Positions 1 to 6,813 of a stretch of 8,970 nucleotides of DNA are shown in pieces. This DNA is from Actinomycetes bacterium (GTDB lineage Bacteria; Actinomycetota; Acidimicrobiia; Acidimicrobiales; RAAP-2). The stretch is taken from assembly GCA_021849435.1 (NCBI GenBank), contig JAJZSX010000078.1:1-8970 (forward strand), given 5' to 3'. The notes beneath the pieces were generated by a model, which saw only the letters and a program-made list of their open reading frames with translations, was not told the DNA's origin and did not search any database. The translations under genes and the position numbers were made by a program. How positions within the stretch are numbered: the first letter of the stretch is position 1; every line of letters starts with the position of its first letter.

Positions 1-996
1 GGTCCTCGCGCTCGACGAGGCCGGCTACCGGTTTCATCGGATCGCTGGGACGAGCGCGGGCGCCGTCACCGCCAGCATCGTTGCGGGCATCGTTCAGTCG
101 GGCGACGACATGTCGACGCTTCGCGCGACGCTGCAGTCCCTCGACTTTCGGCGGTTCATGCCCGAGGGGAAGCTTCACGAGATGATGGGTCGCACCGCGG
201 GCCACGTCGTCAAGATCGTGACCGACGCGGCGCTCCTGACCAGTCGTGAGGGGCTGTACTCCGGGGACTACCTCGACGAGTGGTTGAACCCGTGCTGCAT
301 GACCAGCTCGGAATCAGGACTTTCGGTGACCTCGCGCTGACGGAGGCCGACGACCCCGAACTGAAAGAGTCGTCGGGCCGCCAGTATCGGCTGGTCGTCT
401 ACACGTCTGACCTCACCCGCGCGCGATTGGCGTGTTTGCCGTACCACTACGTGACCTACGGCGTCGAATCCGACGAGCAAGACCCCGTGCGCGCGGTCCG
501 TGCTTCGATGTCGGTGCCCTTCTACTTCGAGCCGGTGCACTTCCAAGCCCGCGAAGCCACCGTCGAGGTGGCGGCGCCCGGCGGTTCTTCCAGGCTCGTT
601 CGATTCCCGGCGGGCGAACACACGTGGGTGGATGGGGGACCGCTGGCGAAGTTTCCGATTCACACCTTTGACCGCGCCGACAGTTTGTCGCCGCGGTGGC
701 CGACGATCGGCATCAAACTCTCGCAGCTCCAAACCGACTACTCGACCACCACGTTCCGCGAGTCGGCGATTGCGGTGGCTGTGCGATGCCTCAAGACGAT
801 GATGAACGAGTGGGAGACTATCGCCTCGCACCAGTCAACGGCCGGGCGGACGATCTTCGTCGACAACATCGGGTTGAACTTGATGGACTTCGACTTGACG
901 CCACAGCAACTCGACAAGCTCTTCCTCAACGGCGTGGACGCCGCGATACGGTTCGTCATCGATGCGGCGAAGCAGGGCGGTGTTCCCCGCCGGTGA
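1..996 (+). pseudogene. Patatin-like phospholipase, 5'-partial and frameshifted
   Basis: Patatin-family proteins are serine lipid acyl hydrolases that use a Ser-Asp dyad. The window opens inside the gene. The first frame reads GTSAGA, the G-x-S-x-G nucleophile elbow, with the Ser codon at 53-55, and stays open until a stop at 338-340. The second frame, open from at least 280 to the TGA at 994-996, carries the catalytic Asp in a DGG motif (631-639). The two frames join smoothly at about 287-292 as DEWLN + PVLHDQLGI, which needs one extra C in the CCC run at 289-291. The simplest reading is a one-base deletion in one gene, not two genes. The oxyanion-hole glycine stretch upstream of the nucleophile lies outside the window. 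The frameshift separates Ser from Asp, so if it is real the enzyme is dead; a sequencing error in a C run is equally plausible. The 105-base gap downstream shows no clear terminator. Confidence 0.85.
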
Positions 997-1101
997 CGCC
1001 ACGGCTGGTCAGCCGACGCCGAACAGTCGCGAAACGTCGATCGAGCCAGCAGTGCTCTCGTTGACTGGGTGGAGGATGGTGCGCGGTGAAACTCGTGCGC
1101 C

Positions 1102-1998
1102 GTGCGCCAAGATGTGACGGTGAAGCGGTGGGCATGGTCGTTGGTGCTGCTGGCGGCAGCCTTGGTGGTCGTCGCGCTTTACGCACCACGGGCGATTGAC
1201 GCCGCCACCCCGACCACGGTGGAGCACCCGTGCGGGGTAGCCACTGCGGCGCGCTATGACCACGTGGTGTGGATCGTGCTCGAGAATCAGGGCTACTCGG
1301 TCATCGGCTCGCCCGACGCGCCCTTTCTCAACCACCTCGCATCAGTCTGCGGTTTGGCGACGCGAAGCTTCGCCGTCACGCACCCAAGTCTGCCCAACTA
1401 CATCGCGTTGACCGCTGGTTCGACCTTGGGCGTCCGTGACGACGGCGAGCCGGCGTCGCATCCGCTGAGCGCCCCCAGCATCTTCTCCCAGCTCAGGGGC
1501 GGCTGGCGCTCATTGGAGGAATCGATGCCGAGCGCGTGCGACCGGGTCACGAGCGGAAGTTACGCGGCACGGCACAACCCGGCCGTGTATTACGTCCCGT
1601 TGCGTTCGGCCTGCGCTCGTCAGGACGTACCGCTGACATTCCCCCTTCACCTCGGTGCTCGCTTCACCTTCATAACGCCCAACGTCTGTGATGACATGCA
1701 CAGTTGTCCGATCGGAGTCGGTGACGCGTGGCTCCACCGGGTTGTCAACGACATCGTCGCGAGTGCACCGTATCGCGCGCACACGCTCGCGCTGTTCATC
1801 ACCTTCGACGAGAATGACCTCGCGGCCTCGAATCAGGTGGCTACCTTCGTCGTCGCACCAACGGTGCCCCGTGGCCTTCGCGTGGCGCTGACCTTCACCC
1901 ACTATTCGCTGCTTCGAACGACCGAGACGTTATTGCACGTCGGGCTACTCGGTGCGGCGCGATCGGCTCCTTCGATGGTGCAGCCATTCCACCTCTGA
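1102..1998 (+). CDS. Secreted SapM-like acid phosphatase / PF04185 phosphoesterase
   Basis: A 298-residue exported member of the alkaline-phosphatase-superfamily phosphoesterases (PF04185). The order of motifs resembles mycobacterial SapM, a secreted phosphatidylinositol-3-phosphate phosphatase of nearly the same length. An N-terminal signal segment is visible (basic KRW at 8-10, hydrophobic 11-28, likely cleavage near AIDA-A at 34). Family motifs in order: ENQGY at 61-65, THPSLPNY at 93-100 (presumed nucleophile and metal region), ITPNVCDDMH at 191-200, GDAWL at 207-211, FDEND at 235-239 (usually WDE), and THYS at 266-269. These Asp/Glu/His residues are the expected metal ligands. Six cysteines outside the signal (44, 83, 146, 171, 196, 202) suggest disulfides in an extracytoplasmic protein. 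The start is uncertain: an in-frame stop lies at 1087 and GTG codons occur at 1102, 1114 and 1120, none with a well-spaced Shine-Dalgarno. Family placement is firm; substrate is inference. Confidence 0.85.
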   Translation: MRQDVTVKRWAWSLVLLAAALVVVALYAPRAIDAATPTTVEHPCGVATAARYDHVVWIVLENQGYSVIGSPDAPFLNHLASVCGLATRSFAVTHPSLPNYIALTAGSTLGVRDDGEPASHPLSAPSIFSQLRGGWRSLEESMPSACDRVTSGSYAARHNPAVYYVPLRSACARQDVPLTFPLHLGARFTFITPNVCDDMHSCPIGVGDAWLHRVVNDIVASAPYRAHTLALFITFDENDLAASNQVATFVVAPTVPRGLRVALTFTHYSLLRTTETLLHVGLLGAARSAPSMVQPFHL

Positions 1999-2048
1999 GG
2001 CCGCATCGTCTTCGCTCGACGCAATCGCGCGCCAGTCTCTACGCGACA

Positions 2049-2582
2049 ATGGGTCAGTGGAGTCTCCTCGCACTGCTGGTACTCGCCGTTTCTCTTCATC
2101 CCGAATTCGTCTTGAGGTGGAACGAGGTGGGACTGAGTAACTACGGCGTACACCTGCGAACCGTCGTCCCCTACACGCTGGCTCTCGGACTCGGTGGTGG
2201 CTCGGCACTCATGTCGGCTCGTTCGATGGTCGCGTCGAATCGAACCGGTCGGCACCTGAGATTCATTCTGAACGTGTACGGCACGCTCGTGCTCTTGATC
2301 CTCGCGAGCACGTACGGTTACCGCTTGAATCCGTCGCTCCGATTGGTCCACGTCACGATCAACGTGGTCACCGCACTCTTCCTCTCGGGAGCCTCGACGT
2401 GGCTCTTCGTTCGGATCCTCTCGCGATCAAGCACGTTCTGGCTTGTGGTGCAACTCACCGGCTTTGTGTTGGCTGTGGTTGATTTCTTGAACCTTCTCCA
2501 CGTGCTCTTCATCGCTCAACTGCTGATTGGTGTCGGCTTCGGAGTCCTCGTGGTTCGCGCGGTGCGCTGGAGCAATCCGTGA
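2049..2582 (+). CDS. Small multi-pass membrane protein, function unknown
   Basis: A 177-residue hydrophobic protein with five or six predicted membrane segments, at about residues 4-19, 39-57, 71-90, 98-121 and 130-172 (the last stretch is long enough for two). The conserved-looking loop after the first segment reads RWNEVGLSNYGVHLRT, with the acidic and polar residues just before the second helix. The C terminus is short and basic. No catalytic motif or transporter signature is recognised, so no function is assigned. The gene starts 50 bases after the phosphatase stop and may share its transcript. ATG 2049 is the only ATG/GTG/TTG start in this frame for more than 100 bases upstream, although the frame stays open back into the phosphatase gene. 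No good ribosome binding site is visible, so the N terminus is somewhat uncertain. Base composition matches its neighbours. Confidence 0.75.
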   Translation: MGQWSLLALLVLAVSLHPEFVLRWNEVGLSNYGVHLRTVVPYTLALGLGGGSALMSARSMVASNRTGRHLRFILNVYGTLVLLILASTYGYRLNPSLRLVHVTINVVTALFLSGASTWLFVRILSRSSTFWLVVQLTGFVLAVVDFLNLLHVLFIAQLLIGVGFGVLVVRAVRWSNP

Positions 2583-2605
2583 CGCGAGCTGATTACTGAT
2601 CTGAT

Positions 2606-2650
2606 CGATTCACGGTCGCCGATGACCGGGGGCGGTTGGTGCGTGAATCG
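2606..2650. repeat. 9-bp perfect inverted repeat after the membrane-protein gene
   Basis: CGATTCACG (2606-2614) and CGTGAATCG (2642-2650) are exact inverted copies separated by 27 bases. The repeat begins 24 bases past the stop of the upstream gene, so a 3'-end hairpin or transcript stabiliser is possible. The long loop and lack of a following T run argue against a classic Rho-independent terminator. Confidence 0.5.
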
Positions 2651-2729
2651 TCGAGAGACGGTTCTGTCAGCAACTCTCTGTGGCCAGGATCGACGCCGAG
2701 TACCCCAACGGGATTCGAGCACGAGGCGT

Positions 2730-2752
2730 CACCTTGAAAGGGTGTTGTTGTT
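2730..2752 (+). terminator. Weak terminator-like hairpin with T-rich tail
   Basis: CACCTT-GAA-AGGGTG (2730-2744) can fold into a six-pair stem with one G-T pair, and is followed by TTGTTGTT (2745-2752). It would end transcripts from the genes to the left. The stem is short and the tail is interrupted by G, so this is only a candidate. Confidence 0.25.
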
Positions 2753-2973
2753 AGAGACGACTTTCCCGGAGGGACGGACCGATCCAAGGGGAGAAGGAAT
2801 ATTTAGCTCTCACTGATTAAGGCCATTGACTGTTGGCTCACTCAGTCGATCATCGATAGTCAAGGCGTCTTTTGACGTGTTCTTCGGTAATTCCGGCGTT
2901 CCTGCAGAGGACCTGGTGAGAGACCTCGACACACCCTGACACCGGTTACGTTATGGAAGAGTTGTGGAAGATT

Positions 2974-3039
2974 CCGTGCGCCTGAGGTCGCACGGGTCTC
3001 CGTGCAGTCAACACCGTCATTGATCGCGGTCCGACGGTG
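2974..3039 (+). promoter_or_regulatory. Structured leader with mutually exclusive hairpins
   Basis: Segment 1 CCGTGCG (2974-2980) is exactly complementary to segment 2 CGCACGG (2989-2995), giving a 7-pair stem with an 8-base loop. Part of segment 2, GCACGG (2990-2995), is also exactly complementary to segment 3 CCGTGC (3000-3005), giving a 6-pair stem closed by a GTCT loop. The two hairpins share segment 2 and cannot coexist. A third exact stem, CACCGTC (3012-3018) with GACGGTG (3033-3039), follows directly. A further alternative pairs CGCAC (2989-2993) with GTGCG (3037-3041). All lie 39 to 104 bases before the epimerase ATG. No T run follows, so any control would more likely act on translation or RNA stability than by Rho-independent attenuation. 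No known riboswitch class is recognised. The pairings are seen directly; regulation is inference. Confidence 0.4.
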
Positions 3040-3066
3040 CGCCCACAAAGCAGGTTTCGAGGAAGC

Positions 3067-3072
3067 GAGGAG
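3067..3072 (+). promoter_or_regulatory. Ribosome binding site of the epimerase gene
   Basis: GAGGAG lies five bases before the ATG at 3078. It is a near-consensus Shine-Dalgarno and fixes this start codon. Confidence 0.85.
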
Positions 3073-3077
3073 CAATC

Positions 3078-3965
3078 ATGAAGGTAGTCATCACGGGTGC
3101 CCGCGGCAAGGTTGGTCGCGCCGCGACCCGAGCCCTGCTTGACGCGGGTCACGAGGTGCTCGCGACCGATCTGGCCCGGCCCGTATTTGATCGGGAGCCG
3201 GTGGGAACACCCCGGTACCAGATGGCTGATCTCACCGACGCAGGTGAGGCGTTCGCGGTCATCCGTGGGGCCGAGGCTGTCGTGCACTGCGCCGCGATTC
3301 CCGAACCATCGGGCAATCCGCCGCAAGTGGTGTTTCGCACCAACCTGATGGCGACGTTCAATGTTCTCGAGGCGGCCGTGCGCTTTGGGGTGAAGCGTTT
3401 CGTGAACATCTCGAGTGAGACCGTGCCCGGTTTTTTCTTTCCCGAACGCGAGTTCCTTCCCGACTACGCGCCAGTCGATGAGCTTCACCCGGTGCACCCG
3501 CAGGATCCGTACGCCTTGTCCAAGCACTTCGGCGAGCAGCTGATGACCGCTGCCGTTGAGCGCTCGGACATTCGGTGTATTTCGCTGCGTCCGAGTTGGG
3601 TCCAGAACGAGGACAACTACGAGCAGAATCTCGGCCCCCAGGTGCGCGACGCCGCGGAACTCAGTCCTAACCTGTGGAGTTACGTGGACGTCTATGACCT
3701 CGCCGACGCGATCGTCTTGGCCGCGGAGTCGGAACTCCCCGGGCACGAGGTCTTCTACATCGCGTCGCCGGACAACGTTGGGGGGAGGAACTTCGCTGAG
3801 ATTCTTCAGCAGTACTACGGGGGGCAGATCGAACTGCGGCCCCTATCGCGCCCGGATGCGTCGGGCATCTCCTGTGAGAAGGCCTACCGGATGCTCAACT
3901 GGACGCCGAAGCGGTCCTGGAGGGACTACTTGGACGTTGACGGGAAGGCGCTCACGCGCGCCTGA
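3078..3965 (+). CDS. NAD(P)-dependent epimerase/dehydratase (extended SDR)
   Basis: A 295-residue extended short-chain dehydrogenase/reductase with a Rossmann fold, close to the usual length for the family. Visible motifs: the nucleotide-binding TGARGKVG at 6-13; an acidic residue ending strand 2 (TD, 30-31), which favours NAD over NADP; a DL pair at 51-52; HCAA at 70-73; the catalytic Ser region NISSET at 110-115; and the catalytic YALSK at 145-149. The block SLRPSWVQ (169-176) is typical of the substrate-domain side of this family. Members act on nucleotide sugars, uronates or other carbonyl and hydroxyl substrates. Nothing here separates epimerase from dehydrogenase, so no symbol is given. 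The gene stands alone between a long leader and a convergent operon. The leader carries alternative hairpins, so expression may be controlled after initiation. Product class is confident; substrate is unknown. Confidence 0.92.
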   Translation: MKVVITGARGKVGRAATRALLDAGHEVLATDLARPVFDREPVGTPRYQMADLTDAGEAFAVIRGAEAVVHCAAIPEPSGNPPQVVFRTNLMATFNVLEAAVRFGVKRFVNISSETVPGFFFPEREFLPDYAPVDELHPVHPQDPYALSKHFGEQLMTAAVERSDIRCISLRPSWVQNEDNYEQNLGPQVRDAAELSPNLWSYVDVYDLADAIVLAAESELPGHEVFYIASPDNVGGRNFAEILQQYYGGQIELRPLSRPDASGISCEKAYRMLNWTPKRSWRDYLDVDGKALTRA

Positions 3966-3976
3966 GAACTGATTGT

Positions 3977-4005
3977 GCCGCGTGCCTGAACTGGCCCCAG
4001 GCGGC
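3977..4005. repeat. Hairpin after the epimerase gene
   Basis: GCCTG (3984-3988) pairs with CAGGC (3998-4002), and GCC (3977-3979) with GGC (4003-4005) across a four-base bulge. It sits 12 bases past the stop codon between convergent genes, so a 3'-end role is likely. No T run follows on either strand. Confidence 0.35.
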
Positions 4006-4027
4006 AGCAGTATTCGATTGAATTGAG

Positions 4028-4056
4028 TCGATCGCGCTCGAGGACGCAGCGATCGA
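4028..4056. terminator. 8-bp inverted repeat between convergent genes
   Basis: TCGATCGC (4028-4035) and GCGATCGA (4049-4056) are perfect inverted copies with a 13-base spacer. They sit 36 bases past the stop of the - strand operon and 63 bases past the epimerase stop. Position favours a shared bidirectional terminator. Only a modestly A/T-rich stretch (4010-4026) follows on the leftward strand, so intrinsic termination is not assured. Confidence 0.4.
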
Positions 4057-4091
4057 ACAGCCACGTTGACGCCGAGCAGTGGGCTTCGAGG

Positions 4092-4973
4092 TTACTTCTC
4101 GACGCAGATCACGTTCTCGTTGGTGGGGGTGTTTGCTTTTACCGTCAACGCACGAGTTCCACGGCAACGGTACGTGCCGCCACCGTACAGGGGAGAGGAA
4201 CCCGTCAACTGGTACGTCCCCACCGGGACTCGAAATTCGAAGTTCCCGCTGGCCGGAACCGCGACGCCAAAGAGCTCGCCGCCTTTGGCCGTCGCCCAGA
4301 CCGTTCCCGGGTACGGCCGGTACCCCGAAGACTGGCCCGGTCCACCGTTGGCTTCGAGTCGGCCCTTGATGAATCCCACCGGCGATTTTTCTACGACCCC
4401 GGCGCTGACGTTGAAGTAGTCCTTGGTACAGACCGGTACTCGCTCGGGCAGGGCGAAGTACTGCGACGGCCACGAGTCACTGGCGACCTTCGGGTTCGCG
4501 ATCACTTCAATTCCGTCAGCGTATTTCGGTGCGCACGAACTGCCGTGCACGCGGACCAGCTCTTTGAATTGGGCGGTCGAGATTGAGCCGATCGAGACAG
4601 AGGCGTAGGCGAAGTCGCCGTGACCCAGGACCAAAGCCGGGTAGGCGACGGTTCCACTCAACGAGCTGATTCCGACCGGCCGGTGGGACGGTCCACTGAC
4701 CGCCTGCACGGGGACGTTGTCGACGATGGGTGCGCACGCTGCACCGAGGTTCTTGAACCACAGCGTCGCCCGGAAGCCGGCGGATGATGAGTAGGTGCCC
4801 CGCGGTGGGCTCATGGAGACACGAAGTTGGCTCGCACGACAGGTCGCGGCTGACGTTGCCGGTTTCGATGAAGCACCGAGCGAAGGTGTGATGAGTGGGG
4901 TCATCGAGAGCGCTGCGCCGGCGATGGCCGTGAAGGCGACTGTCGTGAGTGGGTACCGGAACGGTAGCGACAT
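4092..4973 (-). CDS. Secreted two-domain protein (DUF4232-like plus beta-sandwich)
   Basis: A 293-residue exported protein of unknown function, third gene of the sigma-factor operon. The N terminus is a signal peptide (basic R6, hydrophobic core about 9-30, likely cleavage near LGA at 32-34). Residues about 45-182 look like a DUF4232-type domain: C45 opens it, KNLGAACAPI (74-83) matches the pattern of hydrophobic strands around a Cys, and C147 and C182 could close a second disulfide. Residues about 197-293 resemble a carboxypeptidase-regulatory/transthyretin-like beta-sandwich, with SGNFEFRVPVGTYQL (242-256) as the typical strand-turn-strand, ending with C270 and C290. Six cysteines in total suggest three disulfides. 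No catalytic residues are recognised. The gene follows its neighbour by 13 bases, so it is co-transcribed and probably works in the envelope under control of the sigma factor. Domain calls are from likeness and are moderate; export is well supported. Confidence 0.75.
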   Translation of the reverse strand: MSLPFRYPLTTVAFTAIAGAALSMTPLITPSLGASSKPATSAATCRASQLRVSMSPPRGTYSSSAGFRATLWFKNLGAACAPIVDNVPVQAVSGPSHRPVGISSLSGTVAYPALVLGHGDFAYASVSIGSISTAQFKELVRVHGSSCAPKYADGIEVIANPKVASDSWPSQYFALPERVPVCTKDYFNVSAGVVEKSPVGFIKGRLEANGGPGQSSGYRPYPGTVWATAKGGELFGVAVPASGNFEFRVPVGTYQLTGSSPLYGGGTYRCRGTRALTVKANTPTNENVICVEK

Positions 4974-4979
4974 GAATGG

Positions 4980-4988
4980 CCCTTTCCT
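4980..4988 (-). promoter_or_regulatory. Ribosome binding site overlapping the upstream stop codon
   Basis: On the - strand AGGAAAGGG (4988 to 4980) ends six bases before the ATG at 4973. Its first two bases are the last two of the TAG that ends the preceding gene (4989-4987). This supports the start and implies translational coupling. Confidence 0.75.
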
Positions 4989-6117
4989 ACTTGTAGGAGT
5001 CGGCGACGACAGTCATCAGACCGGCGGTGGGGTGGATGAAACGAGTTTGCGGTGACGTTGGACCCCGGAGATCGATGACCGCTCGCACCGGCGCGGCAAC
5101 GGGACACGCTTGGAACTCCGCGGTGTACTCCGGTGCCACCCCGTATTCGGTGATCGTGACCGATGACAGGAATCCGGAACGCCAGGTCCCGGCGACGGCG
5201 TCGCCAACGATGCGCCCGCACGGCGGCGGCGAGATGTTGACTGCGATCGTTGACGTGCCAACCGTGCCGACGATCCTCCACGGCAGCGAGAACTGCTCCT
5301 GCGCGTTGGCCAGTTGCGCCGGATAGAGCCGTCCGCAGCGCACGCTCTTGGCGATGTAGATCACGGCGGGTGAACCAGAGGACTGGCCCACGACAACCGC
5401 CGCCATCCCGCTGTACGGGGCTCGTCGAAGGAGTTGTTGTGTTGATGGCCCGGCCGTCTGCATCGGACAGTGATACAGGGTGTTCTCGTAGGCGAGGCCC
5501 ACCCACGCCGTAACCTTGTCGACCACCGGTACGCCGCGGACGTGCTTCGTGATGGTCACCACTCCGAAACCGAGCGAGCCTTGTGGTTGCTTCGAATACC
5601 CTTGCAGCTGCGAGGTCGCCCAGATTCGTCTCGCGAATCCAGATGCGTCCGTCGGCGTCTTCATCGAGGTCGGGGCTGGCGTGACGGTGAGCACCCCGTT
5701 ATCCAGTTGGAACGGGTGGATGTAGCGGTGACGCCGGACATCAAAACCCACCACCGCGCTGGTTCCGGTCAGTGTGATTCGTTTATCCGTTGTGACCTTC
5801 CCGTGCGAGACCGGTGACTGCACGCTCTGGTGTGGTCCACTAGCGGCCTTCTGAATGATTGCTGGCGCCGAGCTGAAGAGGGACACCGCTCCCGTTATCG
5901 CCAACGCTACGGCCGCGGCGCTCGCGCCGACGAGCGCGGGCCAACGTCGCCACGCGGGATTCCGTACTGTCCGGGGCTCGGGTACGGTGCCACTGATTCG
6001 CGCCGTGATCTTCGACATGAGTTGCTCGTGCTGCACGAGTTCATCGAGGGTCTCGTCAGTGAGGTCACGCGCGGGGTCGATGCCGGCCATCACGTTTCCG
6101 ACAAGGTCTTCTTTCAC
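4987..6117 (-). CDS. Single-pass membrane protein, probable anti-sigma factor/sensor
   Basis: A 376-residue protein with a cytoplasmic N terminus of about 58 residues, one membrane helix at about 60-83, and a large C-terminal domain outside the membrane. The cytoplasmic part has an acidic helix-forming stretch (DLTDETLDELVQHEQLM, 18-34) followed by a basic anchor (NPAWRRW, 53-59). Size, topology and position next to an ECF sigma gene fit an anti-sigma factor. The zinc anti-sigma H-x3-C-x2-C motif is absent: the cytoplasmic part has no cysteine. The outer domain is rich in Val, Thr and Ser and has four cysteines (217, 261, 300, 338), possibly two disulfides; its fold is not recognised. Translation starts at GTG 6117, overlapping the sigma stop codon as GTGA, with AAGGGGGG (6132 to 6125) seven bases upstream. 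This tight coupling suggests fixed stoichiometry. The anti-sigma role is inference from context, not from a recognised domain. Confidence 0.7.
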   Translation of the reverse strand: MKEDLVGNVMAGIDPARDLTDETLDELVQHEQLMSKITARISGTVPEPRTVRNPAWRRWPALVGASAAAVALAITGAVSLFSSAPAIIQKAASGPHQSVQSPVSHGKVTTDKRITLTGTSAVVGFDVRRHRYIHPFQLDNGVLTVTPAPTSMKTPTDASGFARRIWATSQLQGYSKQPQGSLGFGVVTITKHVRGVPVVDKVTAWVGLAYENTLYHCPMQTAGPSTQQLLRRAPYSGMAAVVVGQSSGSPAVIYIAKSVRCGRLYPAQLANAQEQFSLPWRIVGTVGTSTIAVNISPPPCGRIVGDAVAGTWRSGFLSSVTITEYGVAPEYTAEFQACPVAAPVRAVIDLRGPTSPQTRFIHPTAGLMTVVADSYK

Positions 6118-6656
6118 GAGTTGGCCCCCCTTCGTCGTAGTGGCGACACCGTTGTCTCGGTGTTGGATTGGTCGAGCCGCTCACGGAGATGTTGTCGAGC
6201 CCTCGAGAGCCGGATACCTGCGGCCTTCTCGCTGCATCCGAGCACGATAGCCATCTCGCGATACGAGAGCTTCTCCCAGTAGGTGAGCTGGATCAGCTCT
6301 CGGTCGTGCGGGCTCAGCGCACCGAGCGCGGCGAGTAACGCTTCGACGTCTTCTCCGGTGAAGCGAGGGCTCGCGAACTCGCCTTCACGCTCAAAGGCGA
6401 GCCGAGCCTCCAATCGCATGGACCGCTGACGTCCGCGAAGCAGGTTAGCGAGAACACGTCCAGCAATGCCGTAGAGCCAAAACAACTCCTCATCTCGAGG
6501 GGGCAGTTCGTCGAAGCGTCGCCAGACAACAACGAACGTTTCAGCGACGAGGTCCTCGGCGGCGGAAGGATCGTCGAGACGGCGCAGTCCGTAGCGCAAG
6601 AGGGCGTTGCGGTGTGTGACCACAACTCGTGCAAACTCTTCATCCCGACTGGACAC
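6114..6656 (-). CDS. ECF-type RNA polymerase sigma factor
   Basis: A 180-residue group 4 (ECF) sigma-70 factor, first gene of a leftward three-gene operon. Region 2 spans about residues 7-80, with the core-binding helix around DDPSAAEDLVAETFVVVWRR (28-47). Region 4 spans about 113-162: LSPHDRELIQLTYWEKLSY precedes a helix-turn-helix with EMAIVLGCSEKAAGIRLSRA, which would bind the -35 element. GTG 6656 is chosen as the start because AGGA (6665 to 6662) lies five bases upstream and region 2 then begins at the usual distance. ATG 6677, seven codons earlier, lacks such a site, and the frame also stays open to 6848 with sequence unlike a sigma N terminus. The stop overlaps the next start. ECF factors with membrane partners usually answer envelope stress and often drive their own promoter; no clear GGAAC-type -35 is visible upstream here, so autoregulation is unproven. 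Confidence 0.9.
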   Translation of the reverse strand: MSSRDEEFARVVVTHRNALLRYGLRRLDDPSAAEDLVAETFVVVWRRFDELPPRDEELFWLYGIAGRVLANLLRGRQRSMRLEARLAFEREGEFASPRFTGEDVEALLAALGALSPHDRELIQLTYWEKLSYREMAIVLGCSEKAAGIRLSRARQHLRERLDQSNTETTVSPLRRRGANS

Positions 6657-6699
6657 CAGTTTCCTCGATTGACCCATCACAACTACATGTCCGAATGGC

Positions 6700-6780
6700 G
6701 CGAATCCCTTCACACGATTCTGGTTGAGCGCGAGGGGAAGTGGACGGAACCTCACGTTCGACGTCGACGAAGGGATTCGC
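6700..6780. repeat. 12-bp inverted repeat upstream of the sigma operon
   Basis: GCGAATCCCTTC (6700-6711) and GAAGGGATTCGC (6769-6780) are exact inverted copies, 57 bases apart and 44 bases upstream of the sigma start codon. The location, in the presumed promoter region of the operon, would fit a two-site operator or a looped regulatory structure. A long imperfect hairpin in a leader is the alternative. Confidence 0.45.
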
Positions 6781-6813
6781 CGGTATGTCACCCTGAGTCT
6801 TGGCAATGAAGCG

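Larger units (their letters stand above)
2583..3077. other. 495-base gene-free region with inverted repeats
   Basis: Neither strand has an ORF here with convincing coding pattern or protein likeness. The region holds a long hairpin after the membrane-protein gene (2606-2650), a weak terminator-like hairpin (2730-2752), and a GTCAA...TTGAC inverted repeat at 2859-2876 that overlaps a cgtc-TTTT-gacg stem. The structured leader of the epimerase gene lies at 2974-3039. Two weak promoter candidates for the downstream gene are TTGACT (2826-2831) with GATCAT 16 bases later, and a TANNNT-type box TACGTT (2947-2952) that would start a transcript just before the first leader hairpin. Neither promoter is strong enough to assert. 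Confidence 0.6.

Noticed and set aside
280..340. Programmed ribosomal frameshift in the patatin gene
   Set aside because: No slippery heptamer or downstream stimulatory structure is apparent, and patatin enzymes are not known to use one. An indel or sequence error is simpler.
2701..2720. tRNA T-arm-like string (reverse strand TCGAATCCCGTTGGGGTAC)
   Set aside because: The bases before TCGAATC do not pair with those after it, and no acceptor, D or anticodon stem can be built around it. There is no tRNA here and no support for an attachment-site remnant.
2583..3077. Small protein genes in the long gap (several 60-70 codon frames on both strands)
   Set aside because: None has a ribosome binding site, coding-type third-position bias or recognisable protein features.
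2946..3746. Long reverse-strand ORF (266 codons) opposite the epimerase gene
   Set aside because: It is antisense to a gene with clear SDR motifs and a good ribosome binding site. Its translation is rich in Arg, His and Gly with no domain likeness, as expected for a shadow frame in GC-rich DNA.
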